A DNA stretch of 60,717 nt from Granulicella sp. S190 (GCF_009766095.1 NZ_LMUD01000016.1:408303-469019); one strand, 5' to 3'. Numbered from the stretch's first letter, positions 1-12,442 are shown. Translations and numbers: made by a program. Notes: a model not told the origin generated them from the letters alone.

Positions 1-1096
1 GATTACGAAGGTATTGTCGAAGCACAACCCGAAGAACACGTTTCGTTCATTCGACACGATCGACAACGCTCCTGAGGAGCGCGAGCGCGGTATTACGATT
101 GCGACCTCGCACGTAGAGTACGAGACCCCGAACCGGCACTATGCGCACGTTGACTGCCCGGGTCACGCGGACTACATCAAGAACATGATCACCGGCGCAG
201 CGCAGATGGACGGCGCGATCCTGGTGGTTGCAGCGACCGACGGCCCGATGCCTCAGACCAAGGAGCACGTTCTGTTGGCGCGCCAGGTTGGCGTTCCCTT
301 CATCGTGGTGTTTTTGAACAAGTGCGATGCGGTTGAGGACGAAGAGCTGATCGAGCTGGTTGAGATGGAAGTTCGCGAGCTGTTGTCGAAGTATGACTAC
401 CCTGGCGACGACACTCCGATCATCCGCGGCTCTGCGTTGGGCGCGCTCAATGGCGAAGCCCAGTGGGAAGCGAAGATCGACGAGCTGATGGCAGCGGTGG
501 ACAAGTACATTCCGCAGCCAGAGCGTGCGGTGGATCTGCCGTTCCTGATGCCGATCGAAGATATCTTCTCGATCTCGGGTCGCGGTACCGTGGTGACGGG
601 CCGTATCGAGCGCGGCAAGGTGAAGGTTGGCGAAGCCTGCGAGATCGTTGGATTTGGCGATACGCAAGCGACGGTCTGCACCGGCGTGGAGATGTTCAAG
701 AAGCAGCTGGACGAAGGTCTGGCAGGCGACAATGCTGGTCTTCTTCTGCGCGGTATCGCGAAGGAAGCGGTTCAGCGCGGGATGGTTCTGGCCAAGCCTG
801 GTTCGATCAAGCCGCACACCGAGTTCAAGGGCGAGGTCTACGTTCTGAGCAAGGAAGAGGGCGGACGTCACACTCCGTTCTTCAACGGCTACCGCCCCCA
901 GTTCTACTTCCGTACCACGGACGTGACGGGATCGGCGAAGCTTCCTGCAGGCACGGAGATGTGCATGCCGGGCGACAACATCCAGCTGGAGATCACGCTG
1001 CACACCCCAGTGGCGATGGAGAAGGGTCTGCGCTTCGCGATCCGCGAAGGCGGACGCACCGTCGGCGCCGGAACCATCAGCGAGATCATCAAGTAA
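1..1096 (+). CDS. tuf: Elongation factor Tu, 5'-truncated by window edge
   Basis: EF-Tu carries aminoacyl-tRNA to the ribosome as a GTP complex. The frame is open from base 2 and reads [12 protein letters not shown], so the N-terminus with the P-loop (G1, GHVDHGKT) lies outside the window; the in-frame TTG at 14 is not the real start. Visible GTPase motifs are DCPGH (G3), NKCD (G4) and the SAL segment (G5), followed by the two beta-barrel domains and the family-typical end ([15 protein letters not shown]). The gene sits upstream of rpmG, tRNA-Trp, secE and nusG, a classic bacterial arrangement. Nothing looks broken apart from the edge truncation. Confidence 0.98.
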   Translation, partial: ITKVLSKHNPKNTFRSFDTIDNAPEERERGITIATSHVEYETPNRHYAHVDCPGHADYIKNMITGAAQMDGAILVVAATDGPMPQTKEHVLLARQVGVPFIVVFLNKCDAVEDEELIELVEMEVRELLSKYDYPGDDTPIIRGSALGALNGEAQWEAKIDELMAAVDKYIPQPERAVDLPFLMPIEDIFSISGRGTVVTGRIERGKVKVGEACEIVGFGDTQATVCTGVEMFKKQLDEGLAGDNAGLLLRGIAKEAVQRGMVLAKPGSIKPHTEFKGEVYVLSKEEGGRHTPFFNGYRPQFYFRTTDVTGSAKLPAGTEMCMPGDNIQLEITLHTPVAMEKGLRFAIREGGRTVGAGTISEIIK

Positions 1097-1108
1097 AGAA
1101 CTTTCGGC

Positions 1109-1136
1109 ATGGCGACAGGTTTCGGCCTGTCGCCAT
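1109..1136 (+). terminator. Hairpin after tuf, possible terminator
   Basis: A perfect 11-bp inverted repeat (ATGGCGACAGG / CCTGTCGCCAT) with a 6-nt loop starts 12 nt after the tuf stop. The following bases (AGCATTTC) are only weakly T-rich, so it may be a terminator, an attenuator or an mRNA 3'-end stabiliser rather than a strong intrinsic terminator. Confidence 0.55.
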
Positions 1137-1213
1137 AGCATTTCAGGCGATTCGATGGAAGCGACTTTCCCGAAACGTTGTTTTAAGAGATAATCTCAAA
1201 GGATGAGCGTGGC

Positions 1214-1241
1214 CTGACCGCTTGTCTTTCCGTCTTACAAT
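1214..1241 (+). promoter_or_regulatory. Possible promoter for rpmG-tRNA-Trp-secE-nusG
   Basis: CTGACC and TACAAT are separated by 16 bp (4/6 and 5/6 matches to the sigma-70 consensus) in the 240-bp gap between tuf and rpmG. This is pattern recognition only. Confidence 0.3.
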
Positions 1242-1336
1242 CAGGATTTGGTTGCAGGGGCCATTACCCTGTGTCGCGGCGTGTTACACGCTGCTTGCCA
1301 GCCGAAGTGGCTGGCCACGTTAGAAGGAGATTTATT

Positions 1337-1486
1337 ATGCGCGAGATCATTACTCTTCAGTGTCCGGATTGCAAAAACAGGAACTACTCCACCACGAAGA
1401 ACAAGAAGACGACGACTGGCCGCCTCGAGTTCTCGAAGTTCTGCAATACGTGCCGCAAGCACACGGATCACAAGGAAACCAAGTAA
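1337..1486 (+). CDS. rpmG: 50S ribosomal protein L33 (bL33), zinc type
   Basis: A 49-residue protein beginning [17 protein letters not shown]. It keeps the two zinc knuckles CPDC (C9, C12) and CNTC (C36, C39) and the family's normal length, so it is the zinc-binding (C+) form of L33, a component of the large ribosomal subunit near the E site. I chose the ATG at 1337 because AAGGAG lies about 8 nt upstream; a longer reading from 1271 would add residues foreign to L33. It is followed directly by the tRNA-Trp gene and secE, a conserved neighbourhood. Confidence 0.97.
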   Translation: MREIITLQCPDCKNRNYSTTKNKKTTTGRLEFSKFCNTCRKHTDHKETK

Positions 1487-1535
1487 TCTCCAGCCAGATC
1501 CGGGAGTGAGGCGAACGGTCTCACTCCGCACCACT

Positions 1536-1611
1536 GGGGGAGTAAGCTCAACGGTTAAACTGTCGGTCTCCAAAACCGAACTTCTCGGTTCGAATCCGAG
1601 CTCCCCCGCCA
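1536..1611 (+). tRNA. tRNA-Trp (CCA anticodon)
   Basis: The acceptor arms GGGGGAG/CTCCCCC pair perfectly. The anticodon stem TCGGT/ACCGA encloses the loop CTCCAAA with anticodon CCA, and the T arm is CTCGG-TTCGAAT-CCGAG. The discriminator is G and the 3' CCA is encoded. The D arm is weak by eye. Position between rpmG and secE matches the common bacterial trpT-secE-nusG order. Confidence 0.95.
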
Positions 1612-1676
1612 GTTTGCCCGGTCCCTCAAGTCCGGGAACAGACAACACAAAGCACTACGAAGATTGAGGCAGTACT

Positions 1677-1937
1677 ATGGCCAAGACAATAGCGGTAACC
1701 GAACAGCCCAGCACCGGAATGCAGCAGTTGAAGGCGCAGCCAGCACGTCTCGGCGAGTTCCTGAAGGACGTTCGCAGCGAGATGCGCAAGGTGATCTCGC
1801 CCTCGCGCGCCGAAGTTCAGTCGACCACGATCGTTGTTCTTGTGACTGTCTTCATCTTCGCCGCGTATTTCTGGCTGGTGGATAACATCATCGGACGGGC
1901 GATCGAAGCTCTGCTGCACCGTCTGACCCAGCACTAA
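1677..1937 (+). CDS. secE: Preprotein translocase subunit SecE
   Basis: An 86-residue, single-span SecE, the small subunit that clamps SecY in the Sec channel of the inner membrane. The cytosolic N-terminal part ends with the amphipathic helix containing FLKDVRSEMRKV, the SecE signature. One transmembrane segment follows at about residues 50-70, and the protein ends in a short tail. The ATG at 1677 has a GAGGCAG-like ribosome site. It lies 65 bp after tRNA-Trp and 45 bp before nusG, so secE and nusG are very likely co-transcribed. Confidence 0.96.
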   Translation: MAKTIAVTEQPSTGMQQLKAQPARLGEFLKDVRSEMRKVISPSRAEVQSTTIVVLVTVFIFAAYFWLVDNIIGRAIEALLHRLTQH

Positions 1938-1982
1938 CAAGATCTGGCACCCGAGCAGGACCCGGTAGAGAGAAGTAAAACG

Positions 1983-2639
1983 ATGCGCGAAAAAGGCACA
2001 ACGATGGCGGCAGAAGAGCAGAATCCGGAAGAGCAGAACCCCGAGGCGAACGTCGCCGCTGGCGACCCATCCTCGGAGCAGCTTGCCCCGCCGGTCAACG
2101 AAAACTTCAAGTGGTACATCATCCACGCTTACTCTGGCTTTGAGCGAAAGGTGCGTGAGTCCCTCGAGAGCCGCATCACTGCCTTCGGTCTGCAGAATCG
2201 CATCGGTCGCATTATGATTCCGACCGAGCCGGTTACCGAGCTGCGCAACGGCAAGAAGTACACCATCGAGCGCGTCTTCCTGCCTGGCTACGTGCTGGTC
2301 GAGATGGAGCTCGATAACGACCTCTGGCACGTCATCAAGAACACGCCGCGCGTCACCGGATTTCTGGGTACAGGCGATAACCCTGTTGCCCTCTCCGAGC
2401 AGGAGGTCAGTTCGATCCTCTTCCGTTCCGAGACCGCAGGCAACAAGCCGACCATGAAGGTCAAGTTCGACAAGGGCGAGCAGGTTCGCATCAACGAAGG
2501 CCCCTTCGCCAACTTTACCGGCGCGGTTGACGATATCAACGAAGACAAGCAGACCCTCAAGGTGATGGTCAGCATCTTCGGTCGCTCGACTCCGGTCGAG
2601 ATCGAGTTTTCCAAGGTCGATAAGGTTGTCGACGAGTAG
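1983..2639 (+). CDS. nusG: Transcription termination/antitermination protein NusG
   Basis: NusG binds the RNA polymerase clamp through its NGN domain and links it to Rho or ribosomes through its KOW domain. Residues about 43-150 form the NGN domain (starting KWYIIHAYSGFERKV) and residues about 165-218 the KOW domain (KGEQVRINEGPFANFTG). About 40 N-terminal residues are extra relative to E. coli NusG: acidic, Gln/Pro-rich, and containing a tandem EEQNP duplication. Starts at 1983 and 2004 (MAAEEQ) are both possible; 1983 has an AGAGAAG sequence upstream. It is the end of the secE-nusG unit, with rplK about 100 bp downstream. Confidence 0.96.
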   Translation: MREKGTTMAAEEQNPEEQNPEANVAAGDPSSEQLAPPVNENFKWYIIHAYSGFERKVRESLESRITAFGLQNRIGRIMIPTEPVTELRNGKKYTIERVFLPGYVLVEMELDNDLWHVIKNTPRVTGFLGTGDNPVALSEQEVSSILFRSETAGNKPTMKVKFDKGEQVRINEGPFANFTGAVDDINEDKQTLKVMVSIFGRSTPVEIEFSKVDKVVDE

Positions 2640-2741
2640 TTCTCCCCTGGCGGGAGTTTGAGTTTAGCAACAACATTTAAGCAGCAGGCGTTTCGATCTT
2701 AGCAACGTCCGCCGCTGGAAGCGTAAAGAGGATCTACCGCA

Positions 2742-3179
2742 ATGGCACCAAAGAAAATTACTGGATACGTCAAGCTTCAGATTATGGCTGGCAAGGCTAC
2801 CCCTGCACCTCCCGTCGGGCCCGCGCTCGGCCAGGCTCAGGTCAACATCATGGAGTTCTGCAAGCAGTTCAACGAGCGTACGAGCAAGGAACCAGCCCTC
2901 GCCGGACTCACCATCCCCGTCGTCATCAGCGTCTACGCGGACCGCACCTTCAGCTTCATTACCAAGACGCCTCCGGCTCCGGTGCTCCTGCTCAAGGCAG
3001 CTGGTATTGAAAAGGGCTCTGGTACTCCGAACAAGGAGAAGAAGGGCAAGGTGACCGAAAAGCAGATCATCGCCATCGCCACGCAGAAGATGCCGGACAT
3101 GAACGCGAACACCATCGAGGCTGCAGCGAAGACCATCCGCGGCACCGCCCGCTCCATGGGCATCGACGTCGTAGCCTAG
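2742..3179 (+). CDS. rplK: 50S ribosomal protein L11 (uL11)
   Basis: A 145-residue L11, the GTPase-centre protein that binds 23S rRNA helices 43/44. The N-terminal domain carries the proline-rich [10 protein letters not shown] segment that faces thiostrepton and translation factors. The C-terminal RNA-binding domain ends [19 protein letters not shown], as is normal. Length and both domains are standard. The expected partner rplA does not follow: a reverse-strand gene and a Uma2 gene intervene before rplA at 5265. A GAGG sequence about 9 nt before the ATG serves as ribosome site. Confidence 0.98.
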   Translation: MAPKKITGYVKLQIMAGKATPAPPVGPALGQAQVNIMEFCKQFNERTSKEPALAGLTIPVVISVYADRTFSFITKTPPAPVLLLKAAGIEKGSGTPNKEKKGKVTEKQIIAIATQKMPDMNANTIEAAAKTIRGTARSMGIDVVA

Positions 3180-3199
3180 CTTTCGAACTATCCGCTTAA

Positions 3200-3274
3200 C
3201 TTCGCTTCAGCGAAGGAGGACGCAGGAGACCATCCTCGACATTGTCCGTCGACGATTGCCTCAGGCGTCCTCTT
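3200..3274 (+). terminator. Structured 3' region after rplK
   Basis: A small perfect hairpin CTTCGC-TTCA-GCGAAG (3200-3215) starts 20 nt after the rplK stop. It is followed by a longer-range pairing GAGGACGC (3216-3223) with GCGTCCTC (3265-3272). No T-run follows the first hairpin; a TT-rich stretch appears after 3272. Probably the 3' end of the nusG-rplK transcript. Confidence 0.4.
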
Positions 3275-3334
3275 CCGTTGTTAATCTCAATAGCCTGACG
3301 TATCTTTTTTGAGTTCGTTGCTAACTCTCAAATC

Positions 3335-4444
3335 CTACGCAAACAAGCTCTGCTGGATGGCCACAGACGTTGCGCTCCGTGATGGTCTCTTGTCTCCGCC
3401 ACTCTCGTTTCTAGTCAGAAGCGCATCGCTCGAGCGCTTTCCCAGGCCGTGCTTTCTACATGCGTCGTCTACCATCTTTGCCAGGCGTTCGCGATAGGCC
3501 TTTCCTGCAAAGTCAGCCGTGGCGAAGCGTTCGGCATAGTCCGCCTCAAGAGCCGGGAAGTGCTCACGAACGAAGCTCAGATAAGTAGGACGTGAGCACG
3601 GCTTGAGAAAGAGTGGGTGAGCGGCAAAGAAGCTTGCGCCTACTGCGGCAGCGCGTCGAGCCATGCCGTCCAGCGCCCCTTCGTTATCGGTAATGCCTGG
3701 CAGCAGCGGCGAGCCGAAGACGCCCGCGACGATTCCTGCCTGTCGCATGCGCCCGACAGCCTGGAAACGCAGATCTGGCCTGGGCGCGCGTGGCTCCAAC
3801 AACCGCGCCAGTGCCGCGTCCGGCGTAGTGATCGTCATATGCACCACCAGTGTGTTGCGCCGCGAGATCTCGGCCAGCAGATCGATATCCCGCTCGATCA
3901 GACGCGACTTCGTAACGATGCCGAGCCGATATCCACACTTCCGCGCGAAGACTTCGAGGATACTGCGTGTGATCCTCGCACGCCGTTCGATCGGTTGATA
4001 CGGGTCGGTCGCGGTGCCCAGTGCAATCTCATCGAGCGGATTGATCTTCTTCAACTCCTGCTCCAGCAGCCATGAGGCGTTCTGCTTTAGAAAGATCATT
4101 CGCTCGAAGGCCATCGGATCGCGAAAGTCAATCGCTGTTCTGTCGGGATTACCCGGCGCCTCAACCACTGCTGATGTGGGAGGTCTCGGCGCCATAAATT
4201 CATGGGTGTAGCGCGCATAGCAGTACTTGCAGCCGAACTCGCACCCACGATAGGGATTGATGCTGTAGGCCAGCGAGAGCCTGCGCTTTGAGATCGACTT
4301 ATTCAAGATACTGCGTACCTCCAATGCCTTGAACTCGATTAGGTGGCCGTCGTCGGCGTGCGCTGCCTGGGCTGCCAGACGAGCAATTCCTACGGGAGTT
4401 TGAGAGAGGATCGGGAAGAGCGTTGCACTATTTGATTTCGCCAT
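3335..4444 (-). CDS. PA0069/Rv2578c-like radical SAM protein (SPL-like)
   Basis: A 369-residue radical-SAM enzyme. C68, C72 and C75 in CEFGCKYC form the CxxxCxxC motif that holds the [4Fe-4S] cluster; the surrounding NPYRGCEFGCKYCYARYTHE is typical of the PA0069 family, which resembles spore photoproduct lyase. The substrate of this family is unknown to me. The segment IALGTATDPYQPIERR is also typical. The gene faces rplK and the ATG at 4444 faces away from the Uma2 gene, so the two share a roughly 70-bp divergent promoter region. It is not a translation gene and breaks the rplK-rplA pair. No truncation is visible. Confidence 0.9.
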   Translation of the reverse strand: MAKSNSATLFPILSQTPVGIARLAAQAAHADDGHLIEFKALEVRSILNKSISKRRLSLAYSINPYRGCEFGCKYCYARYTHEFMAPRPPTSAVVEAPGNPDRTAIDFRDPMAFERMIFLKQNASWLLEQELKKINPLDEIALGTATDPYQPIERRARITRSILEVFARKCGYRLGIVTKSRLIERDIDLLAEISRRNTLVVHMTITTPDAALARLLEPRAPRPDLRFQAVGRMRQAGIVAGVFGSPLLPGITDNEGALDGMARRAAAVGASFFAAHPLFLKPCSRPTYLSFVREHFPALEADYAERFATADFAGKAYRERLAKMVDDACRKHGLGKRSSDALLTRNESGGDKRPSRSATSVAIQQSLFA

Positions 4445-4517
4445 TTGTTCGCCTTATGATGTCGAGAGTAGGCGAGCACTTCGAATCCGTCAAGGGCCGA
4501 TTTAGTACACTTTTCAC

Positions 4518-5114
4518 ATGAACACCGCCCTGGCGGGAAAGCGACCGCCGTTTCGCTTCCGGCCCGAAACCCCGATGAGCGATGAAGACCTGATGAGCTT
4601 CTGTGTTGCGAACGACATCGCGCGTGTAGAACGCGAGGTAGATGGGGAGATTCTTGTCATGTCGCCCGCAGGGAACCGTACAGGCAGGCGGAACGCAGCT
4701 ATTATCAGTGCACTCGACACATGGGCCCAGGCAGACGGACGCGGCTATGTCTTCGACTCGAGCACCGGTTTTACGCTGCCCGATGGATCGATGCGCAGCC
4801 CAGATGCAGCATGGATTGAAGCTTCGCGATGGGATGCGCTTAGCAGATTGGATCAAAATCGTTTCTCCCCGATCTGCCCGGATTTCGTGATTGAATTACG
4901 CTCACAATCCGACGAACTGGCAGTACTCGAAGGCAAGATGATGAGATGGGTCGCAAACGGCGCGAAGCTGGCATGGCTAATCGATCCAGATCGCGAAGTG
5001 GTTTCTCTCTATAGTCCTGACAAACAACCCGAGAACCTGCAGCAGCCGCTGTCAGTTCTGGGAAGTGGACCGATAGACGGATTTGCCTTGGATCTTACAA
5101 GGATCTGGGAGTAA
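4518..5114 (+). CDS. Uma2 family (DUF820) putative endonuclease
   Basis: A 198-residue Uma2 protein, a PD-(D/E)XK-fold family very common in cyanobacteria and acidobacteria; the biological role is unsettled and is often assumed to involve mobile elements. Core residues are visible: D96 in SPDAAWI, and E126 in CPDFVIELRSQSD. Also present are the KMMRWVANGAKLAWLIDP segment and the YSPD strand. It begins at the ATG at 4518, 73 bp from the divergent radical-SAM gene, and ends about 40 bp before the rplA promoter. Presence inside a ribosomal protein operon suggests insertion of a two-gene cassette. Confidence 0.88.
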   Translation: MNTALAGKRPPFRFRPETPMSDEDLMSFCVANDIARVEREVDGEILVMSPAGNRTGRRNAAIISALDTWAQADGRGYVFDSSTGFTLPDGSMRSPDAAWIEASRWDALSRLDQNRFSPICPDFVIELRSQSDELAVLEGKMMRWVANGAKLAWLIDPDREVVSLYSPDKQPENLQQPLSVLGSGPIDGFALDLTRIWE

Positions 5115-5150
5115 TTGAGGTCCCTTCCGCAAGCTGATCGAGTTATTCAT

Positions 5151-5178
5151 TGACGTTTTTAGGATCTGCGGGCATACT
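5151..5178 (+). promoter_or_regulatory. Promoter for rplA
   Basis: TTGACG (5/6) and CATACT (4/6) are separated by 16 bp, with an A/T-rich flank, about 80 bp before the rplA start. A dedicated promoter is expected because rplA is cut off from rplK here. Confidence 0.55.
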
Positions 5179-5187
5179 TATAAGAGT

Positions 5188-5208
5188 GCCTCAACGTCCA
5201 GTTGAGGC
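5188..5208 (+). promoter_or_regulatory. Leader hairpin of rplA, candidate L1 autoregulatory site
   Basis: GCCTCAAC and GTTGAGGC form a perfect 8-bp stem with loop GTCCA, just downstream of the predicted start of transcription. The rest of the leader (5209-5264) can also fold through CCACGCCC with GGGGTGGG. L1 is known to repress its own operon by binding an mRNA mimic of its rRNA site; whether this hairpin is that mimic cannot be told by eye. Confidence 0.4.
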
Positions 5209-5264
5209 CAGTCGAGAACCACGCCCAGAGAGAATAGCTCTAGAGGGGTGGGAGACGAGGGAAA

Positions 5265-5975
5265 ATGGCAAGGAAGCTCTCTAAGAATTTGGTGAAGGCG
5301 CGTGCGCTCGTAGAGCCCCGTCCGTACCTGTTAGTGGACGCAGTTCCACTTCTGCAAAAAGCAAAGTATGCGAAGTTCGACGAGACCGTCGACCTGACCA
5401 TGCGTCTCGGAGTTGACCCCAAGCATGCGGACCAGATGGTTCGCGGCACCGTGGTTCTTCCGCACGGTCTGGGCAAGTCGAAGATCGTTGCCGTCATCGC
5501 TTCGGGCGACCGCATCAAGGATGCGGAGGCTGCAGGCGCTGAGTTCTTCGGCGGCGAAGAACTGGTCGAAAAGATTCAGAAAGAAGGCTGGACCGCCTTC
5601 GACGCCCTCATCGCGACCCCCGACATGATGAAGTCTGTCGGCCGTCTCGGTAAGGTTCTCGGACCTCGCGGACTGATGCCGAACCCGAAGACGGGCACGG
5701 TCACCACCGATGTTGCCGCTGCGGTCAAGGAGATCAAGGCTGGTAAGATCGAGTTTCGCACCGACAAGACTGCACTCGTCCACGTTCCGGTTGGCAAGCT
5801 CTCGTTCGATCCGCAGAAGCTGGTCGACAACGCGATGACGGTCATTTCGAGCGTGGTCAAAGCTAAGCCGTCGGCAGCCAAGGGCAAGTATATCAAGGGT
5901 GTCACGCTGAGCTCGACGATGGGCCCTGGTATCCAGCTCGACTACGCCGCTGCTGAGGCAGCCGGCAAAGCCTAA
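5265..5975 (+). CDS. rplA: 50S ribosomal protein L1 (uL1)
   Basis: A 236-residue L1, the protein of the mobile L1 stalk of the large subunit, which in many bacteria also represses its own mRNA. The conserved central segment [20 protein letters not shown] and the flanking [11 protein letters not shown] and [17 protein letters not shown] motifs are intact and the length is normal. The start at 5265 follows a GAGG-like ribosome site. Unlike in most bacteria it does not directly follow rplK: it begins a new unit with its own promoter and leader, and rplJ follows after a 118-bp repeat-containing spacer. Confidence 0.98.
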   Translation: MARKLSKNLVKARALVEPRPYLLVDAVPLLQKAKYAKFDETVDLTMRLGVDPKHADQMVRGTVVLPHGLGKSKIVAVIASGDRIKDAEAAGAEFFGGEELVEKIQKEGWTAFDALIATPDMMKSVGRLGKVLGPRGLMPNPKTGTVTTDVAAAVKEIKAGKIEFRTDKTALVHVPVGKLSFDPQKLVDNAMTVISSVVKAKPSAAKGKYIKGVTLSSTMGPGIQLDYAAAEAAGKA

Positions 5976-5981
5976 CAGTCA

Positions 5982-6093
5982 CTAGCTATTAGCTCTAGTA
6001 GCTTCTAGCTGGATTGGTTACGGATTTCAGTCGCGAAAGCGGCGCAATTTCAAGCTAGCAGCTAAAGGCTAGCAGCTAAAGGCTAGGTTTTTT
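5982..6093 (+). promoter_or_regulatory. rplJ leader with alternative pairings and T6 run
   Basis: The arm 5982-5994 (CTAGCTATTAGCT) can pair 12 of 13 positions (one G-U, one A-A mismatch) with 6074-6086. It can pair equally with the identical copy at 6060-6072, because a 14-bp unit GCTAGCAGCTAAAG is repeated 2.4 times at 6054-6086. A GAAA-capped hairpin lies inside (around 6031-6042). The distal pairing is followed at once by TTTTTT (6088-6093) and the rplJ ATG, and would hide the only ribosome-site-like bases (AAAGG, TAGG). This looks like an attenuator or translational repressor, possibly the L10 leader. Confidence 0.55.
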
Positions 6094-6813
6094 ATGGCAT
6101 TGTCCAGAGCGTCAAAGACGGAGAAGGTGAAGCAGCTCGCGACCGAGCTCGAACACTCTACCTCCGCTATTATCGGTACTTTCAAGGGTCTTACCGCCTC
6201 GAAGGACTTCGAGCTGCGCAAGGCGGTTCGCGCCGCCGGCGGAAACTATCACGTCGTCAAGAACAAGCTCGCTGCACGCGCCAGCGAAGGCACCAAGATC
6301 GAGTCGGCGCTGCAGGGTCTCAAGGGTGTTTCGGCCGTTGCATACACCTCGGGCGATCCCGTTGCTTTGGCCAAGGCTCTTTCGACTTGGGTTAAAGACA
6401 ACGCGGAGTTCACCTTCAAGCTGGGCATCATCGACGGCAAGGTGATCGACGTTCGTGAGATCGGCGAGCTCGCCACCATGCCGGGCAAGGAAGAGCTCTT
6501 CTCGAAGCTTCTCTTCCTGATTCAGTCGCCGGCACAGCGTTTGGCTACCGTAATCAACGCCACTGGCCGCGATCTCGCGGTTGTCATCAACCAAGGCGTC
6601 GAGAAGGGCAAGTTTGCCGGTTCAGCCGCTCCGGCAGCAGAGGCACCGAAGGCAGAAGCTGCTGTTGCAGAAGCTCCGGCAGCAGAGGGGCAGCTGGTTG
6701 CCGAGGCTCACGCCGTCGAAGCACCGGCAGCTGATGCCGATGCCGCTCAACCCGAGAACGGAACCGCATCGCAGGCCGGAGAGGCCGCGACGACTGATCC
6801 GGTCGAAGGCTAA
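6094..6813 (+). CDS. rplJ: 50S ribosomal protein L10 (uL10) with long Ala-rich tail
   Basis: L10 anchors the L7/L12 dimers on the ribosomal stalk. Residues 1-175 match the family: N-terminal rRNA-binding domain (FKGLTASKDFELRKAVRAAGGNYHVVKNKLA) and the C-terminal helix that docks L12. The protein is 239 residues, about 65 longer than E. coli L10. The extension (about residues 177-239) is rich in Ala, Glu and Pro and resembles the flexible hinge of L7/L12. The start lies immediately after the T6 run of the leader; the ribosome site is poor, consistent with regulated translation. It is followed by rplL. Confidence 0.96.
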   Translation: MALSRASKTEKVKQLATELEHSTSAIIGTFKGLTASKDFELRKAVRAAGGNYHVVKNKLAARASEGTKIESALQGLKGVSAVAYTSGDPVALAKALSTWVKDNAEFTFKLGIIDGKVIDVREIGELATMPGKEELFSKLLFLIQSPAQRLATVINATGRDLAVVINQGVEKGKFAGSAAPAAEAPKAEAAVAEAPAAEGQLVAEAHAVEAPAADADAAQPENGTASQAGEAATTDPVEG

Positions 6814-6951
6814 CCCAAGTTTCGCCTGGTCTCTTCGGGTGCGCTGGTCTGGGCGCAACGGAAACCCTGAGGGGCATAGGCAGCCGAAGCGCAGTCGGGC
6901 TTTGGAGATGTAAGAAGCACCACAAAGTTCAGTTCTAATTGGAGAAATAAC

Positions 6952-7326
6952 ATGGCAGACATCCAGCAGTTGGAAGATTCAATCGTTAGCCTCAGCCTCC
7001 TCGAGGCGTCGGCTTTGGTCAAGAAGCTCGAAGAGCGTCTCGGCGTTTCGGCAGCAGCAGCAGTTGCAGCCCCGGCAGCAGGCGGCGGCGCAGCAGCAGC
7101 AGCTCCAGCCGAAGAGAAGACTGAGTTCACCGTCATCCTCAAGGATGCCGGCGCGAACAAGATCAACACCATCAAGGCTGTACGCGAAGTCACCGCTCTT
7201 GGCTTGAAGGAAGCCAAGGATCTGGTCGACGGAGCTCCCAAGCCCTTGAAGGAGAACATTTCGAAGGACGACGCAGCTGCCATCGCGAAGAAGTTCGAAG
7301 GCGTTGCCACCGTAGAAATCAAATAA
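6952..7326 (+). CDS. rplL: 50S ribosomal protein L7/L12 (bL12)
   Basis: A 124-residue stalk protein that recruits and activates translational GTPases. The N-terminal dimerisation domain (about 1-32) is followed by an Ala/Gly-rich hinge (about 35-55). The globular C-terminal domain starts at [10 protein letters not shown], with the factor-binding helix [27 protein letters not shown] before the ATG is a good ribosome site. It lies 138 bp after rplJ and 643 bp before rpoB; the long spacer to rpoB holds hairpins (see separate entries). Confidence 0.98.
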   Translation: MADIQQLEDSIVSLSLLEASALVKKLEERLGVSAAAAVAAPAAGGGAAAAAPAEEKTEFTVILKDAGANKINTIKAVREVTALGLKEAKDLVDGAPKPLKENISKDDAAAIAKKFEGVATVEIK

Positions 7327-7969
7327 TTAACTGCCAGCTTGCACGTTGGGGCGGAACGCGATATTCTTGACGTTAGAGAAGATTCGTTCCGCCTTGGCGT
7401 GCTCTTTGGCGGACAGTGGTATTTAGCAGACAAAAAACTTGGTTGTACCCCGGATCATCCTGTCTTCACAGGCTAAGGAACCGGCCACTATACGCTTCGA
7501 GCGGCGGATGCGCATAGTGCAATAAGAATCATGCAAGCGGCACAACTTTGGGGTAGGCGAACCTCAATGGCGGCAGGCATTCATACCATCTATATAGCAA
7601 CAGTGCACAAGTCGACCTTTGCGCTCATGGGACACGCTGTCCCTTCGAGCGCTTTGCCGTGTTTGCAAGCTTCCCCGTTCTTATAGGAGCCCAAAGTACG
7701 CTGCACGCGTTCTTTATAGCAGCTTCGAACGCCGGCAGATAGTAAAAGTTTCAGGTTTTATCCGAGCCGCGGACCATTACGGCAAAGACATTCTGCGCAC
7801 GGGGCTGGCTGCCATCGAGGACAGCAAGACCCGAAGATCTTCAACACTGCGCGATCAGAACCAAACCCGGAGGGCCTGACCGATGCCCTCCCCAACCGAG
7901 TGAAGCCAGCAGTATGATGCCGGCGAACCTGCTCGGGAGGCCTCGAAGGTTAGTTATTCAGGAGAGAGC
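7327..7969 (+). other. Long rplL-rpoB spacer with several hairpins
   Basis: There is no convincing gene in these 643 bp. Hairpins seen: 7341-7402 (stem GCGGAACG/CGTTCCGC extended by GCACG/CGTGC across an internal loop, followed by TCTTT); 7621-7652 (GGGACA-CGC-TGTCCC nested in GCGCT/AGCGC); and 7869-7891 (GGAGGGC/GCCCTCC). In E. coli the same spacer contains a partial attenuator and an RNase III cleavage stem that set rpoB-rpoC output below that of rplL; the 7341-7402 stem may play that role. I saw no clear promoter. Confidence 0.5.
7341..7402 (+). terminator. Attenuator or processing stem downstream of rplL
   Basis: The stem is 11 bp (GGGGCGGAACG with CGTTCCGCCTT, including wobble pairs) plus a basal 5-bp GCACG/CGTGC helix across an internal loop; TCTTTGG follows. 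It begins 15 nt after the rplL stop. Strong enough for partial termination or RNase III cleavage; there is no long T-run. Confidence 0.5.

Positions 7970-12442
<4,473 letters not shown>

Noticed and set aside
3335..5114. Interpretation of the rplK-rplA gap as an insertion sequence
   Set aside because: Neither gene is a transposase and no inverted repeats or target-site duplications were seen at the borders.
7619..7879. 86-codon frame between rplL and rpoB
   Set aside because: No start with a ribosome site, residue composition is not protein-like, and the region holds RNA hairpins.
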